Shown piece after piece: positions 1-7,753 of a DNA stretch of 64,000 bases; the stretch's first letter is position 1; every line of letters starts with the position of its first letter. The stretch covers positions 34,890 to 98,889 of the forward strand of contig CAVQCA010000018.1 of assembly GCA_963710815.1 (NCBI GenBank), given 5' to 3'. Origin of the DNA: CAVQCA01 sp963710815. GTDB taxonomy: Bacteria; Pseudomonadota; Gammaproteobacteria; UBA9214. Below the pieces are notes generated by a model. It made no database searches. It worked only from the letters and a program-made list of their open reading frames with translations, and had not been told where the DNA came from. Both the position numbers and the translations under genes were made by a program.

Positions 1-1
1 C

Positions 2-1666
2 ATGGACCTGGAGCGGGAGCGCGGCATTACCATCAAGGCGCAAAGCGTGTCGCTCAAGTACCGTGCCCGCAACGGCGAGGATTATGTCCTGAACCTGATC
101 GATACCCCCGGGCACGTTGATTTTTCCTATGAAGTGTCGCGATCACTGGCGGCCTGTGAAGGCGCCCTGCTGGTGGTCGACGCCGCGCAAGGGGTGGAGG
201 CGCAGAGCGTCGCGAACTGCTATACCGCCATCGACCAGGGCCTCGAGGTGGTGCCGGTGCTGAACAAGATCGATCTGCCGGCGGCCGATCCCGAACGCGT
301 GATTCAGGAAATCGAGGAGATCATCGGTATCCAGGCCTCGGATGCGGTGCGGGTCAGCGCCAAGACCGGTGAAGGCGTGGTCGACATGCTGGAGTCGCTG
401 ATCCAGCGGATACCGCCGCCGCGGGCTGATACCGAGGCCCCGTTGCGTGCGTTGATCATCGACTCATGGTTCGACAACTATGTCGGCGTGATCTCGCTGG
501 TCAGGATCGTGGACGGCACCCTTTCCCGTCGCAACAAGATCCGCGTCATGTCCACGGGGCGCACCTTCCAGGTTGAGAAGCTGGGCGTCTACACACCCAA
601 ACCGGAAGAGCGCGACCTGCTGCAGGCCGGTGATGTCGGCTTTGTCTTCGCCGGCATCAAGGAGATCGACGGCGCGCCCGTGGGGGACACCCTCACCCGC
701 GTCGATCAGCCGGCGGATCAGCCCCTGCCGGGATTCATGATGGTACAGCCGCGTGTCTTCGCCGGTCTGTTCCCGATCAGTTCGGACAATTACGAGGACC
801 TGCGCGAGGCCTTGCAGAAACTGCGGCTGAACGATGCCGCGCTGCATTATGAACCGGAAACCTCACAGGCACTCGGCTTCGGTTTCCGCTGCGGTTTTCT
901 CGGCATGCTGCATATGGAAATCGTGCAGGAACGACTGGAGCGGGAATATGACCTGGACCTCATCACCACCGCGCCGACGGTGGTCTACGAGATAATGACG
1001 ACCCGGGGGGAGATCCTGCAGATCGACAATCCGTCCAGCCTGCCGCCCGTCAACCAGGTCGAGGAGATCCGCGAGCCGATCATCGAGGCCAGTATCCTGC
1101 TGCCCCAGGATTATCTCGGTGCGGTCATTACGCTGTGCATCGAAAAGCGCGGCGTACAGAAGAGTCTGCAGTATCTGGGCAAACAGGTGTCCCTGCGTTA
1201 TGAACTTCCCATGAGCGAGATCGTGCTGGATTTCTTCGACCGGCTGAAGTCGGTCAGCCGAGGCTATGCCTCGTTCGATTATCATTTCGTCCGCTTCCAG
1301 CCGGCGCCGCTGGTCAAGCTTGATATACTCATCAACGGCGAGCGCGTGGACGCGCTCTCGGTCATCGTGCACCGCGACGTCGCGCAGTACCGTGGCCGGG
1401 CACTGGCGGACAGAATGAAGGAGCTGATCCCGCGCCAGATGTACGAGGTCGCGATCCAGGCGGCAATCGGCGCCCAGATCATCGCGCGCACCACCGTGAA
1501 GGCCCTGCGCAAGAATGTCACGGCCAAGTGTTACGGCGGCGACATCACCCGCAAGCGCAAACTGCTCGAAAAACAGAAGGCGGGCAAGAAGCGCATGAAA
1601 CAGTTTGGCAGGGTCGAGATTCCGCAGGCCGCCTTTCTCGCGGTGCTGCGGGTTGGTAATGAATGA
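2..1666 (+). CDS. lepA: Elongation factor 4 (LepA), 5' truncated
   Basis: Ribosome-associated translational GTPase that back-translocates or rescues stalled ribosomes. The visible 554 residues begin just inside the GTPase domain: the switch I segment (ERERGITIKAQ) is at residues 4-14, the G3 motif DTPGH at 34-38 and the G4 motif NKID at 88-91. EF-G-like domains follow, then the LepA-specific lysine-rich C-terminus. E. coli LepA is about 599 residues, so roughly 45 N-terminal residues including the P-loop lie off the left edge. The first ATG here is internal, not the real start. It is followed by lepB, the usual operon order. Confidence 0.97.
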   Translation: MDLERERGITIKAQSVSLKYRARNGEDYVLNLIDTPGHVDFSYEVSRSLAACEGALLVVDAAQGVEAQSVANCYTAIDQGLEVVPVLNKIDLPAADPERVIQEIEEIIGIQASDAVRVSAKTGEGVVDMLESLIQRIPPPRADTEAPLRALIIDSWFDNYVGVISLVRIVDGTLSRRNKIRVMSTGRTFQVEKLGVYTPKPEERDLLQAGDVGFVFAGIKEIDGAPVGDTLTRVDQPADQPLPGFMMVQPRVFAGLFPISSDNYEDLREALQKLRLNDAALHYEPETSQALGFGFRCGFLGMLHMEIVQERLEREYDLDLITTAPTVVYEIMTTRGEILQIDNPSSLPPVNQVEEIREPIIEASILLPQDYLGAVITLCIEKRGVQKSLQYLGKQVSLRYELPMSEIVLDFFDRLKSVSRGYASFDYHFVRFQPAPLVKLDILINGERVDALSVIVHRDVAQYRGRALADRMKELIPRQMYEVAIQAAIGAQIIARTTVKALRKNVTAKCYGGDITRKRKLLEKQKAGKKRMKQFGRVEIPQAAFLAVLRVGNE

Positions 1667-1728
1667 TGTCGACGGCATGCCTATAATGGCGGACGCGCGG
1701 CAATCCCCACTGAGAGAGAACAACGATT

Positions 1729-2556
1729 ATGAATTTCGATTTTCCGACCCTGCTGGTTACAGCAACTTTTATTACCGGGCTGGCATGGGGTGTGGATGCC
1801 CTGATCTGGGCTCCGCGGCGCAAACGAAAGGCCCGGCAACTGGAACAGCAGGGGATATCTCCCGATTCGCAGGAGGTCGCGGCTGCGCTCAAGGAGCCGA
1901 CCTGGGTCGAGTATTGCAAGTCGTTCTTTCCGGTCATCCTCGCGGTGCTGCTGCTGCGCTCGTTTCTGGTCGAGCCGTTTCGTATCCCGTCCGGTTCGAT
2001 GATGCCGACCCTGCTGGTGGGGGATTTTATTCTCGTCAACAAGTATGACTACGGGATCCGGCTGCCGGTGCTCAATACGAAGATCTTCACTATCGGTGAG
2101 CCCAAACGCGGTGATGTGGTCGTATTCAGGTATCCCAAGGATCCCTCGGTCGATTACATCAAGCGGGTAGTGGGTGTACCGGGTGACCACATCAGCTACT
2201 ACAACAAGGAGCTCTACATCAATGGCAAGCCGGCCAAGCAGATCCCGGAAGGCGTCTACGTCGGCAAGGGTTCCGGGATCTCCATGTCGGGTGCCGACGA
2301 GCGTCTGGAACAGCTGGGAGACGTCAAGCATGAGATTCTGGTGATGCCGCACACGCCCAGCATGGAAGGGGAGTACGTGGTCAAGAAAAATGAATATTTT
2401 GTCATGGGGGACAATCGTGATAATAGTAATGACAGCCGCTATTGGGGCCCCGTACCCGAGCAGAACCTGGTGGGAAAGGCGTTTCGTATCTGGATGAACT
2501 GGGATACAGCCAACGGTGGCATAGCCTGGGACCGGATCGGCAAGAAAATTCAATAG
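1729..2556 (+). CDS. lepB: Signal peptidase I
   Basis: Inner-membrane serine protease that removes signal peptides from exported proteins. At 275 residues it has two N-terminal hydrophobic segments (about 5-27 and 65-80). The catalytic Ser90 lies in PSGSMMPT, and the general-base Lys145 in DYIKRVVG. The family box GDNRDNSNDSRYWG follows near residue 225. The start is supported by a purine-rich GAGAGA just upstream. It lies 62 bases after lepA, consistent with co-transcription. Confidence 0.97.
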   Translation: MNFDFPTLLVTATFITGLAWGVDALIWAPRRKRKARQLEQQGISPDSQEVAAALKEPTWVEYCKSFFPVILAVLLLRSFLVEPFRIPSGSMMPTLLVGDFILVNKYDYGIRLPVLNTKIFTIGEPKRGDVVVFRYPKDPSVDYIKRVVGVPGDHISYYNKELYINGKPAKQIPEGVYVGKGSGISMSGADERLEQLGDVKHEILVMPHTPSMEGEYVVKKNEYFVMGDNRDNSNDSRYWGPVPEQNLVGKAFRIWMNWDTANGGIAWDRIGKKIQ

Positions 2557-2577
2557 GACTCACACGAGGACAACGGT

Positions 2578-2946
2578 ATGCAATCTTTGAAACGACAAAA
2601 CGGTATGACTGCGATCGGCTGGCTGATCGTGCTGGCGCTGATCGGATTTTTTGTGCTGTTGACGCTCAGAATGCTGCCCTCCTATCTCGAATACTACAAG
2701 GTGGTGTCTACGCTGGATTCACTGCAGAAGGAAGGCGCCATGTCATCACCCGCCGAAATCCGCAAGACGATCGATCGCCGCTTCAACATCAGTTATGTCG
2801 AGGCGATACAACCCAAGGACGTCATCATCAAGCCGGTGGGCCCGAATTATCAGGTGATCGCGGACTACGAGTCGCGCAAGCATATCTTCGCCAATGTCGA
2901 CGTGGTGATGAGTTTCTATAAAGAAGTCATGGTGAGCGGGCGTTGA
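2578..2946 (+). CDS. DUF4845 single-pass membrane protein
   Basis: Small protein of 122 residues with a short basic N-terminus, one hydrophobic membrane segment (about residues 11-30) and a soluble, probably periplasmic domain. This family is found between lepB and rnc in many gammaproteobacteria, and the position here matches. Its function is not established. The stop codon overlaps the TTG start of rnc, so the two are translationally coupled. Confidence 0.85.
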   Translation: MQSLKRQNGMTAIGWLIVLALIGFFVLLTLRMLPSYLEYYKVVSTLDSLQKEGAMSSPAEIRKTIDRRFNISYVEAIQPKDVIIKPVGPNYQVIADYESRKHIFANVDVVMSFYKEVMVSGR

Positions 2947-3626
2947 CGAGTTCGCCGGAAGCCCTGTCAAAATCACTTGGCTACCCGTTTGAGAACCCGG
3001 ATCTCCTGAAGCAGGCGCTGACTCACTGCAGCGCTGGCAGCAACAATAACGAGCGCCTGGAGTTTCTCGGCGACGCGCTGCTCGGATGCGTCATCGCGGC
3101 CGAATTGTATGATCGCTACCCGACGGCCACGGAAGGTGAATTGAGCCGCATGCGCGCCAGCCTGGTGCGGCGCGAGTCACTGGCCGGGCTGGCGCAGGGC
3201 CTGGATTTCGGCCGTTACCTGCGACTGGGTGCCGGCGAGCGCAAAAGCGGGGGGCATCACCGCAATTCCATTCTGGCCGATGCCCTCGAGGCGGTCTTCG
3301 GCGCGATCTACCTCGACGGCGGGTTTGAGGTTTTCCGCCAGTGTCTCCTCCGGCTGTTTTCCGAAAGGTTCGCGGCCGTTGCCGACCCGGAGGCGCTCAA
3401 GGATGCCAAGACGCGCCTGCAGGAATACCTGCAGTCCCGCCAGATGGCGCTGCCCGAGTATACGATTGTCGATGTCAGCGGTGACCCGCACGCGCAGTCC
3501 TTCCGGGTGCAATGCTCGCTTACGGACAGTGATCTCCCGCCCGCGCAGGGCAGTGCCGGAAGCCGTCGCCAGGCCGAACAGAAGGCGGCGCGCAGGATGC
3601 TCGAACAACTGGAGAATGCGGGCTGA
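2943..3626 (+). CDS. rnc: Ribonuclease III
   Basis: Double-strand-specific endoribonuclease that processes rRNA precursors and structured mRNAs. The 227-residue protein has the signature NERLEFLGD (residues 36-44), carrying acidic catalytic residues, and a second acidic site in ADALEAVFGAIYLDGG near 110-125. A C-terminal double-stranded-RNA binding domain starts at about residue 155. The start is a TTG that overlaps the upstream stop codon. No ATG lies nearby that would keep the full N-terminal helix. Confidence 0.96.
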   Translation: MTSSPEALSKSLGYPFENPDLLKQALTHCSAGSNNNERLEFLGDALLGCVIAAELYDRYPTATEGELSRMRASLVRRESLAGLAQGLDFGRYLRLGAGERKSGGHHRNSILADALEAVFGAIYLDGGFEVFRQCLLRLFSERFAAVADPEALKDAKTRLQEYLQSRQMALPEYTIVDVSGDPHAQSFRVQCSLTDSDLPPAQGSAGSRRQAEQKAARRMLEQLENAG

Positions 3627-3630
3627 ATCC

Positions 3631-4530
3631 ATGTCATCCCGGGATTATCGCTGCGGTTACATCGCCCTCGTCGGCCGGCCCAACACGGGCAAGTCGACAC
3701 TGATGAACCGGCTCATCGGGCAGAAGATCAGCATCACCTCGCGGCGCCCCCAGACCACCCGCCATCGCATCCTCGGCATCAATACCCTGGAGAATGCCCA
3801 ACTCATCTATGTGGACACCCCTGGCCTGCACGGCTACAACGGACGCGCCATGAACCGGTATATGAACCGCACGACCAGCCAGGTGCTTCAGGACGTGGAT
3901 ATCGTGGTTTTTCTCGTCGAGGGTCTGCGATGGACGTCCGATGACGAACTCGTGCTGGGGAAACTCGAAGGTCTCGGCTGCCCGGTGATACTCGCCGTCA
4001 ACAAGGTGGACCTGATCACCGACAAGGCGACCCTCCTGCCCGGTCTGCAGGTCTTGTCCCGCAAACGTGCCTTTGCGCACATCATCCCGCTCTCGGCGCG
4101 CAAGGGCGACAATGTCGCGGAGCTGGAGCACCGCGTGGTCGAGGAGTTACCGACCGCCGCGCCGTTTTTTCCCGCAGACCAGATCACCGATCGCAGCGAG
4201 CGCTTTATGGTGGCCGAACGCATCCGGGAAAAACTCTTCCGCAAGCTGGCCAGGGAACTGCCCTACGGCGTCAGCGTGGAGGTGGAGCATTTCCGCCGTG
4301 AATCCCGGTGCATACACATCCATGCCCTGATCTGGGTGGCGCGCCAGAGCCAGAAGAGCATCGTCGTCGGGAAGCGGGGGGAGATGCTGCGCGAAGTCGG
4401 TCAACAGGCCCGGGTCGAGATCGAGAAGATGCTGGAAAGCAAGGTAAACCTGAAGCTGTGGGTGAAGGTCAGGGAGGGTTGGGCGGATGATGAGCGGGCC
4501 TTGAAAAGCCTCGGGTATGCCGATGACTGA
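3631..4530 (+). CDS. era: GTPase Era
   Basis: Essential GTPase that binds 16S rRNA during 30S subunit maturation. The chosen ATG gives 299 residues, the usual family length. The open frame continues far upstream through rnc, but that extension is out-of-frame rnc sequence. The G1 motif GRPNTGKST lies about 20 residues in, G3 is DTPG and G4 is NKVD. A C-terminal KH domain has a GKRGEMLREVG loop. It starts 4 bases after the rnc stop. Confidence 0.96.
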   Translation: MSSRDYRCGYIALVGRPNTGKSTLMNRLIGQKISITSRRPQTTRHRILGINTLENAQLIYVDTPGLHGYNGRAMNRYMNRTTSQVLQDVDIVVFLVEGLRWTSDDELVLGKLEGLGCPVILAVNKVDLITDKATLLPGLQVLSRKRAFAHIIPLSARKGDNVAELEHRVVEELPTAAPFFPADQITDRSERFMVAERIREKLFRKLARELPYGVSVEVEHFRRESRCIHIHALIWVARQSQKSIVVGKRGEMLREVGQQARVEIEKMLESKVNLKLWVKVREGWADDERALKSLGYADD

Positions 4531-4593
4531 CAGGACTGGCCCGTCGCCGCGGGCGGCCGGTTGCGGCGCCCGCGCGGGGTGCGGGAGGGGCAC

Positions 4594-5361
4594 ATGAGCA
4601 AACGCACCCTGATTGTGCTCGAACCGGCCTATATACTGCATCATTACCCTTACCGGGACAGCAGCCTGTTGCTGGAAGTGTTGTCCCGGAACCATGGCCG
4701 TCTGGGCCTGGTGGCGCGCGGCGCCCGCTCGGCGCGTGCGCGCTGGTATGGTCGGCTGCAGGGATTCAGACCCCTGCTGCTGTCATGGAGCCTGCGCGGC
4801 GAACTGGGCACCCTGACCGGTCTCGATAACCGGGACGGACAGCCGTCACTTGCCGGCAGACAACTGCTGAGCGCGTATTACCTCAATGAGTTGGTCCTGC
4901 GGCTGCTGCCACGCCATGATCCCCATCCCGGCATCTTCGATGTCTATGAACGGACGCTACGGGAACTCGGCGGCAACGAGGAGCCGGCGTTGCGGATCTT
5001 CGAGAAACGCCTGCTCGGCGAACTGGGTTACGGTCTTATGCTCGACCGGGAGGCCGACTCGGGCCTGCCGATAGACCCGCGTGTGACCTACGAGTTCCAG
5101 CTGGAGAGGGGGCCGGTCAGATGCGATAATGCGGCGGTCACAGGGATACTTCTGCGCGGATCGAGCCTGCTCGCGCTGCACGGCGAGACGTTTGACGATC
5201 CCCAGGCCCGCCGCGACGCCAAGCGCCTGTTGCGGGCGGCACTGTCGCTTTATCTCGGTGCGCGGCCGCTCAGGACACGGGAGGTGCTGAGGCGATTGAC
5301 GGTATTCGATACGGCGGAACACGAAGCGCACAGCCGGCACGACATGAGTCAGGAGAGGTAA
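4594..5361 (+). CDS. recO: DNA repair protein RecO
   Basis: RecFOR-pathway protein that loads RecA on SSB-coated gaps. It has 255 residues from the ATG at 4594, which follows a strong GGGAGGGG ribosome site. An N-terminal OB-fold includes the conserved HHYPYRDSSLLLEVLSRNHG segment, followed by a helical domain. No zinc-finger cysteines are evident, as in other gammaproteobacterial RecO. It lies between era and pdxJ as usual. Confidence 0.93.
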   Translation: MSKRTLIVLEPAYILHHYPYRDSSLLLEVLSRNHGRLGLVARGARSARARWYGRLQGFRPLLLSWSLRGELGTLTGLDNRDGQPSLAGRQLLSAYYLNELVLRLLPRHDPHPGIFDVYERTLRELGGNEEPALRIFEKRLLGELGYGLMLDREADSGLPIDPRVTYEFQLERGPVRCDNAAVTGILLRGSSLLALHGETFDDPQARRDAKRLLRAALSLYLGARPLRTREVLRRLTVFDTAEHEAHSRHDMSQER

Positions 5362-5367
5362 CGGGTT

Positions 5368-6111
5368 ATGGATATCGGTTCGGAGCTTCTGCTGGGCGTC
5401 AATATTGATCACGTGGCGACCCTGCGCCAGGCACGGGGCACGCGCTATCCGGATCCCGTACAGGCGGCTGTCGAGGCCGAACAGTCGGGCGCCGACAGCA
5501 TCACCCTGCACCTGCGCGAAGACCGGCGGCACATCCAGGAACGCGACGTGAGTTTGCTGAAAGACGTTCTGCAGACCCGCATGAACCTGGAAATGGCCGT
5601 CACTGAGGAGATGCTCGCGATTGCCGGGCGACTGCAGCCGCAGGACTGCTGCCTGGTTCCGGAACGGCGGGAGGAGTTGACCACCGAGGGCGGGCTGGAT
5701 GTTGCAGGCCAGCTCGCGCGCGTCACCGAGGCCTGCACGCGGCTTGCGTCGGCCGGCGTGCGGGTGTCGCTGTTCATCGACGCCGATCCCCGGCAGGTCG
5801 CCGCCGCGGCGGCGACCGGTGCGCCGTGCATCGAGATCCATACCGGGCATTACGCCGATGCCGCCACCACGGAACAACGGCAGGCGGAACTCGACCGGAT
5901 TCTGGAATCCGTCAGGCTGGCCGAAGACGCTGGTCTGCGCGTGCACGCAGGTCACGGTCTGCATTACCACAATGTTCAGGTCATCTCCGCCATCCCGCAG
6001 ATCCGCGAACTGAATATCGGGCATGCCATCATCGCCCGCGCGCTGTTCACCGGTCTGGCTGGGGCGGTGGCCGACATGAAACGACTGATGCGGGAAGCCA
6101 GGAGGCGATAA
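5368..6111 (+). CDS. pdxJ: Pyridoxine 5'-phosphate synthase
   Basis: Condenses 3-amino-2-oxopropyl phosphate with deoxyxylulose phosphate to form pyridoxine 5'-phosphate, the last ring-forming step of the DXP-dependent vitamin B6 pathway. The 247-residue TIM barrel shows the N-terminal LGVNIDHVATLRQARG motif, the HLREDRRHI loop and the C-terminal NIGHAIIARA phosphate-binding segment. The gene starts 6 bases after recO. acpS, which often follows pdxJ, is absent here. Confidence 0.96.
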   Translation: MDIGSELLLGVNIDHVATLRQARGTRYPDPVQAAVEAEQSGADSITLHLREDRRHIQERDVSLLKDVLQTRMNLEMAVTEEMLAIAGRLQPQDCCLVPERREELTTEGGLDVAGQLARVTEACTRLASAGVRVSLFIDADPRQVAAAAATGAPCIEIHTGHYADAATTEQRQAELDRILESVRLAEDAGLRVHAGHGLHYHNVQVISAIPQIRELNIGHAIIARALFTGLAGAVADMKRLMREARRR

Positions 6112-6137
6112 CCAGCCTCCATCCGTAAAGAAATTAA

Positions 6138-6221
6138 TTCACCGCAAAGACGCAAAGGACGCAGAGGAATTCCTTGATAAAAAAATCAAACACTTTGCGT
6201 TCTTTGCGCCTTTGCGGTGAA
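6138..6221. repeat. Palindromic intergenic repeat A, copy 1
   Basis: Two nearly perfect inverted arms of about 26 bases, with the core CCGCAAAGACGCAAAGGACG on the left (from 6140) and its complement on the right (6194-6219), flank a short AT-rich loop. Two more copies occur at 10533-10675 and 26429-26571. This copy sits between the convergent ends of pdxJ and the Hpt gene, so its RNA could form a stem-loop that ends or stabilises transcripts. Confidence 0.85.
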
Positions 6222-6246
6222 AGCGGCGATTTCGGACGGACACTGA

Positions 6247-6702
6247 CTACGTTCCACGGTAACCGCTGCAGGCCAGCAGTTCATCGATAATACGCAGGGT
6301 CTTGCCCATGGCGGCGCCTGTTTGCGCGGTATCCCCGGCGCTGAGGGCCTGCTTCAGTTCCCGCAGTGCGGTGGCCAGGTCGGCGAGTTCGCAGTACACC
6401 ACGCCTCCCAGCAGCTTGTGGGCGGCCCTTGCCAGTTGCTCGTCGTTCCCGTTCCGATAGGCCGACTGCATCTCCCGGCGATGCACGGGAAGTTCCAGCA
6501 GTAACCGGGCGAACAGTTCGCTCGCCAGGGTGTCGCATGTCCTGGCTGTAACCGCGCTTTCGTCGCCGCCGTCATGAACGCCATTTCGTGTGTCCGAAGC
6601 GCCTGAGACTGTACCGTCATGTTTCACCGGCAACGGGTCACCCGCGGCGGTGATTGTTTCCTTAAACGCAGGGTGCGGGCCGCTGCGTTGCGTTTTTTCC
6701 AT
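6247..6702 (-). CDS. Stand-alone histidine phosphotransfer (Hpt) domain protein
   Basis: Short protein of 151 residues from the chosen ATG. The frame stays open another 23 codons upstream. A poorly conserved N-terminal half leads to a helical Hpt domain with the phospho-acceptor motif AAHKLLGGVVYC, close to the Hpt signature of BarA/GacS hybrid kinases (HKLxG). No kinase or receiver domain is present. In related genomes a barA/gacS gene often lies near cysM, so this may be the detached end of such a kinase or an independent phosphorelay intermediate. The partner kinase is not in the window. Confidence 0.7.
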   Translation of the reverse strand: MEKTQRSGPHPAFKETITAAGDPLPVKHDGTVSGASDTRNGVHDGGDESAVTARTCDTLASELFARLLLELPVHRREMQSAYRNGNDEQLARAAHKLLGGVVYCELADLATALRELKQALSAGDTAQTGAAMGKTLRIIDELLACSGYRGT

Positions 6703-6858
6703 GTGTCGCTTGCCCACGCGTAATGGTCTCCCTGACCGGTATGATATGCGTGCCGATACTAGTCGAAGCACCCGTGTATATCCACCCGCAGGCGAGCTGT
6801 CGGAGGTTTGCCCATCTTCGGTATACTAACCCGCCCTCACCTTCGACACGGGTGCCTT

Positions 6859-7749
6859 ATGCGCTACCCCACGCTTGAATCCATGATCGGCAATACTCCG
6901 CTGGTGCGTCTGCAGCGCCTGCCGGGAGATACAGGCAATACCCTGCTGGTCAAGCTGGAAGGCAACAATCCGGCCGGTTCGGTCAAGGACCGTCCGGCAT
7001 ACAGCATGATCCGGCACGCCGAAGCCCGTGGCGACATCAAACCGGGCGACACGCTGATCGAGGCCACCAGCGGCAACACCGGCATCGCGCTCGCCATGGT
7101 GGCGGCGATCAAGGGGTATCGCATGGTGCTGATCATGCCGGAGCACATGAGTGTGGAACGGCGCGCGGTAATGAAGGCCTTCGGAGCCGAGATCATCCTG
7201 GTGAGCAAGGCGGCGAGCATGGAGGGCGCACGCGACCTGGCGCTGGAGATGCAGGCGCGGGGGCAGGGGCGGGTACTGGACCAGTTCTCCAATCCGGACA
7301 ATCCGCTGGCCCATTACGAAGGCACCGGTCCCGAGATCTGGCGCGACACAGGTGGTGCCGTCACGCATTTCGTCAGCTCCATGGGCACCACCGGTACGAT
7401 CATGGGAACCTCTCGCTACCTGAAGGAAATGAACCCGGCGATCGAAATCGTCGGCGTCACACCGTCGGAGGGTTCCTCTATCCCGGGAATACGCCGCTGG
7501 CCCGAAGAGTACCTGCCTTCTATATTCGATGCCTCCCGCGTGGATCGCACCATCGAGGTCAGCCAGGCGGAGGCGGAACGCACCACGCTGGAGCTGGCGG
7601 TAAGAGAAGGCATCTTCGCCGGCATTTCCTCCGGCGGTGCGGTGGCGGCCGCCCTGACGCTGTCGTGCGAGGTCCGGGATGCCGTCATCGCCGTGATCAT
7701 CTGCGACCGCGGCGACCGTTACCTCTCCACCGGCATTTTCCCCGACTGA
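6859..7749 (+). CDS. cysM: Cysteine synthase B
   Basis: Pyridoxal-phosphate enzyme forming L-cysteine (or S-sulfocysteine from thiosulfate) with O-acetylserine. The 296-residue protein has PLP-binding Lys43 in GSVKDRPA, the GNTPLVRL segment, the phosphate loop near STGTIMG-type residues and the TSGNTGIA substrate loop. The ATG at 6859 matches the family N-terminus (MRYPTLESMIGNTPL). The next gene starts 4 bases after its stop. Confidence 0.94.
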   Translation: MRYPTLESMIGNTPLVRLQRLPGDTGNTLLVKLEGNNPAGSVKDRPAYSMIRHAEARGDIKPGDTLIEATSGNTGIALAMVAAIKGYRMVLIMPEHMSVERRAVMKAFGAEIILVSKAASMEGARDLALEMQARGQGRVLDQFSNPDNPLAHYEGTGPEIWRDTGGAVTHFVSSMGTTGTIMGTSRYLKEMNPAIEIVGVTPSEGSSIPGIRRWPEEYLPSIFDASRVDRTIEVSQAEAERTTLELAVREGIFAGISSGGAVAAALTLSCEVRDAVIAVIICDRGDRYLSTGIFPD

Positions 7750-7753
7750 GCCG

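Noticed and set aside
3229..3630. N-terminal extension of Era
   Set aside because: The open frame upstream of 3631 is out-of-frame rnc sequence, rich in Arg and Ser.
6112..6246. acpS after pdxJ
   Set aside because: The usual neighbour is absent; the gap contains only the palindromic repeat.
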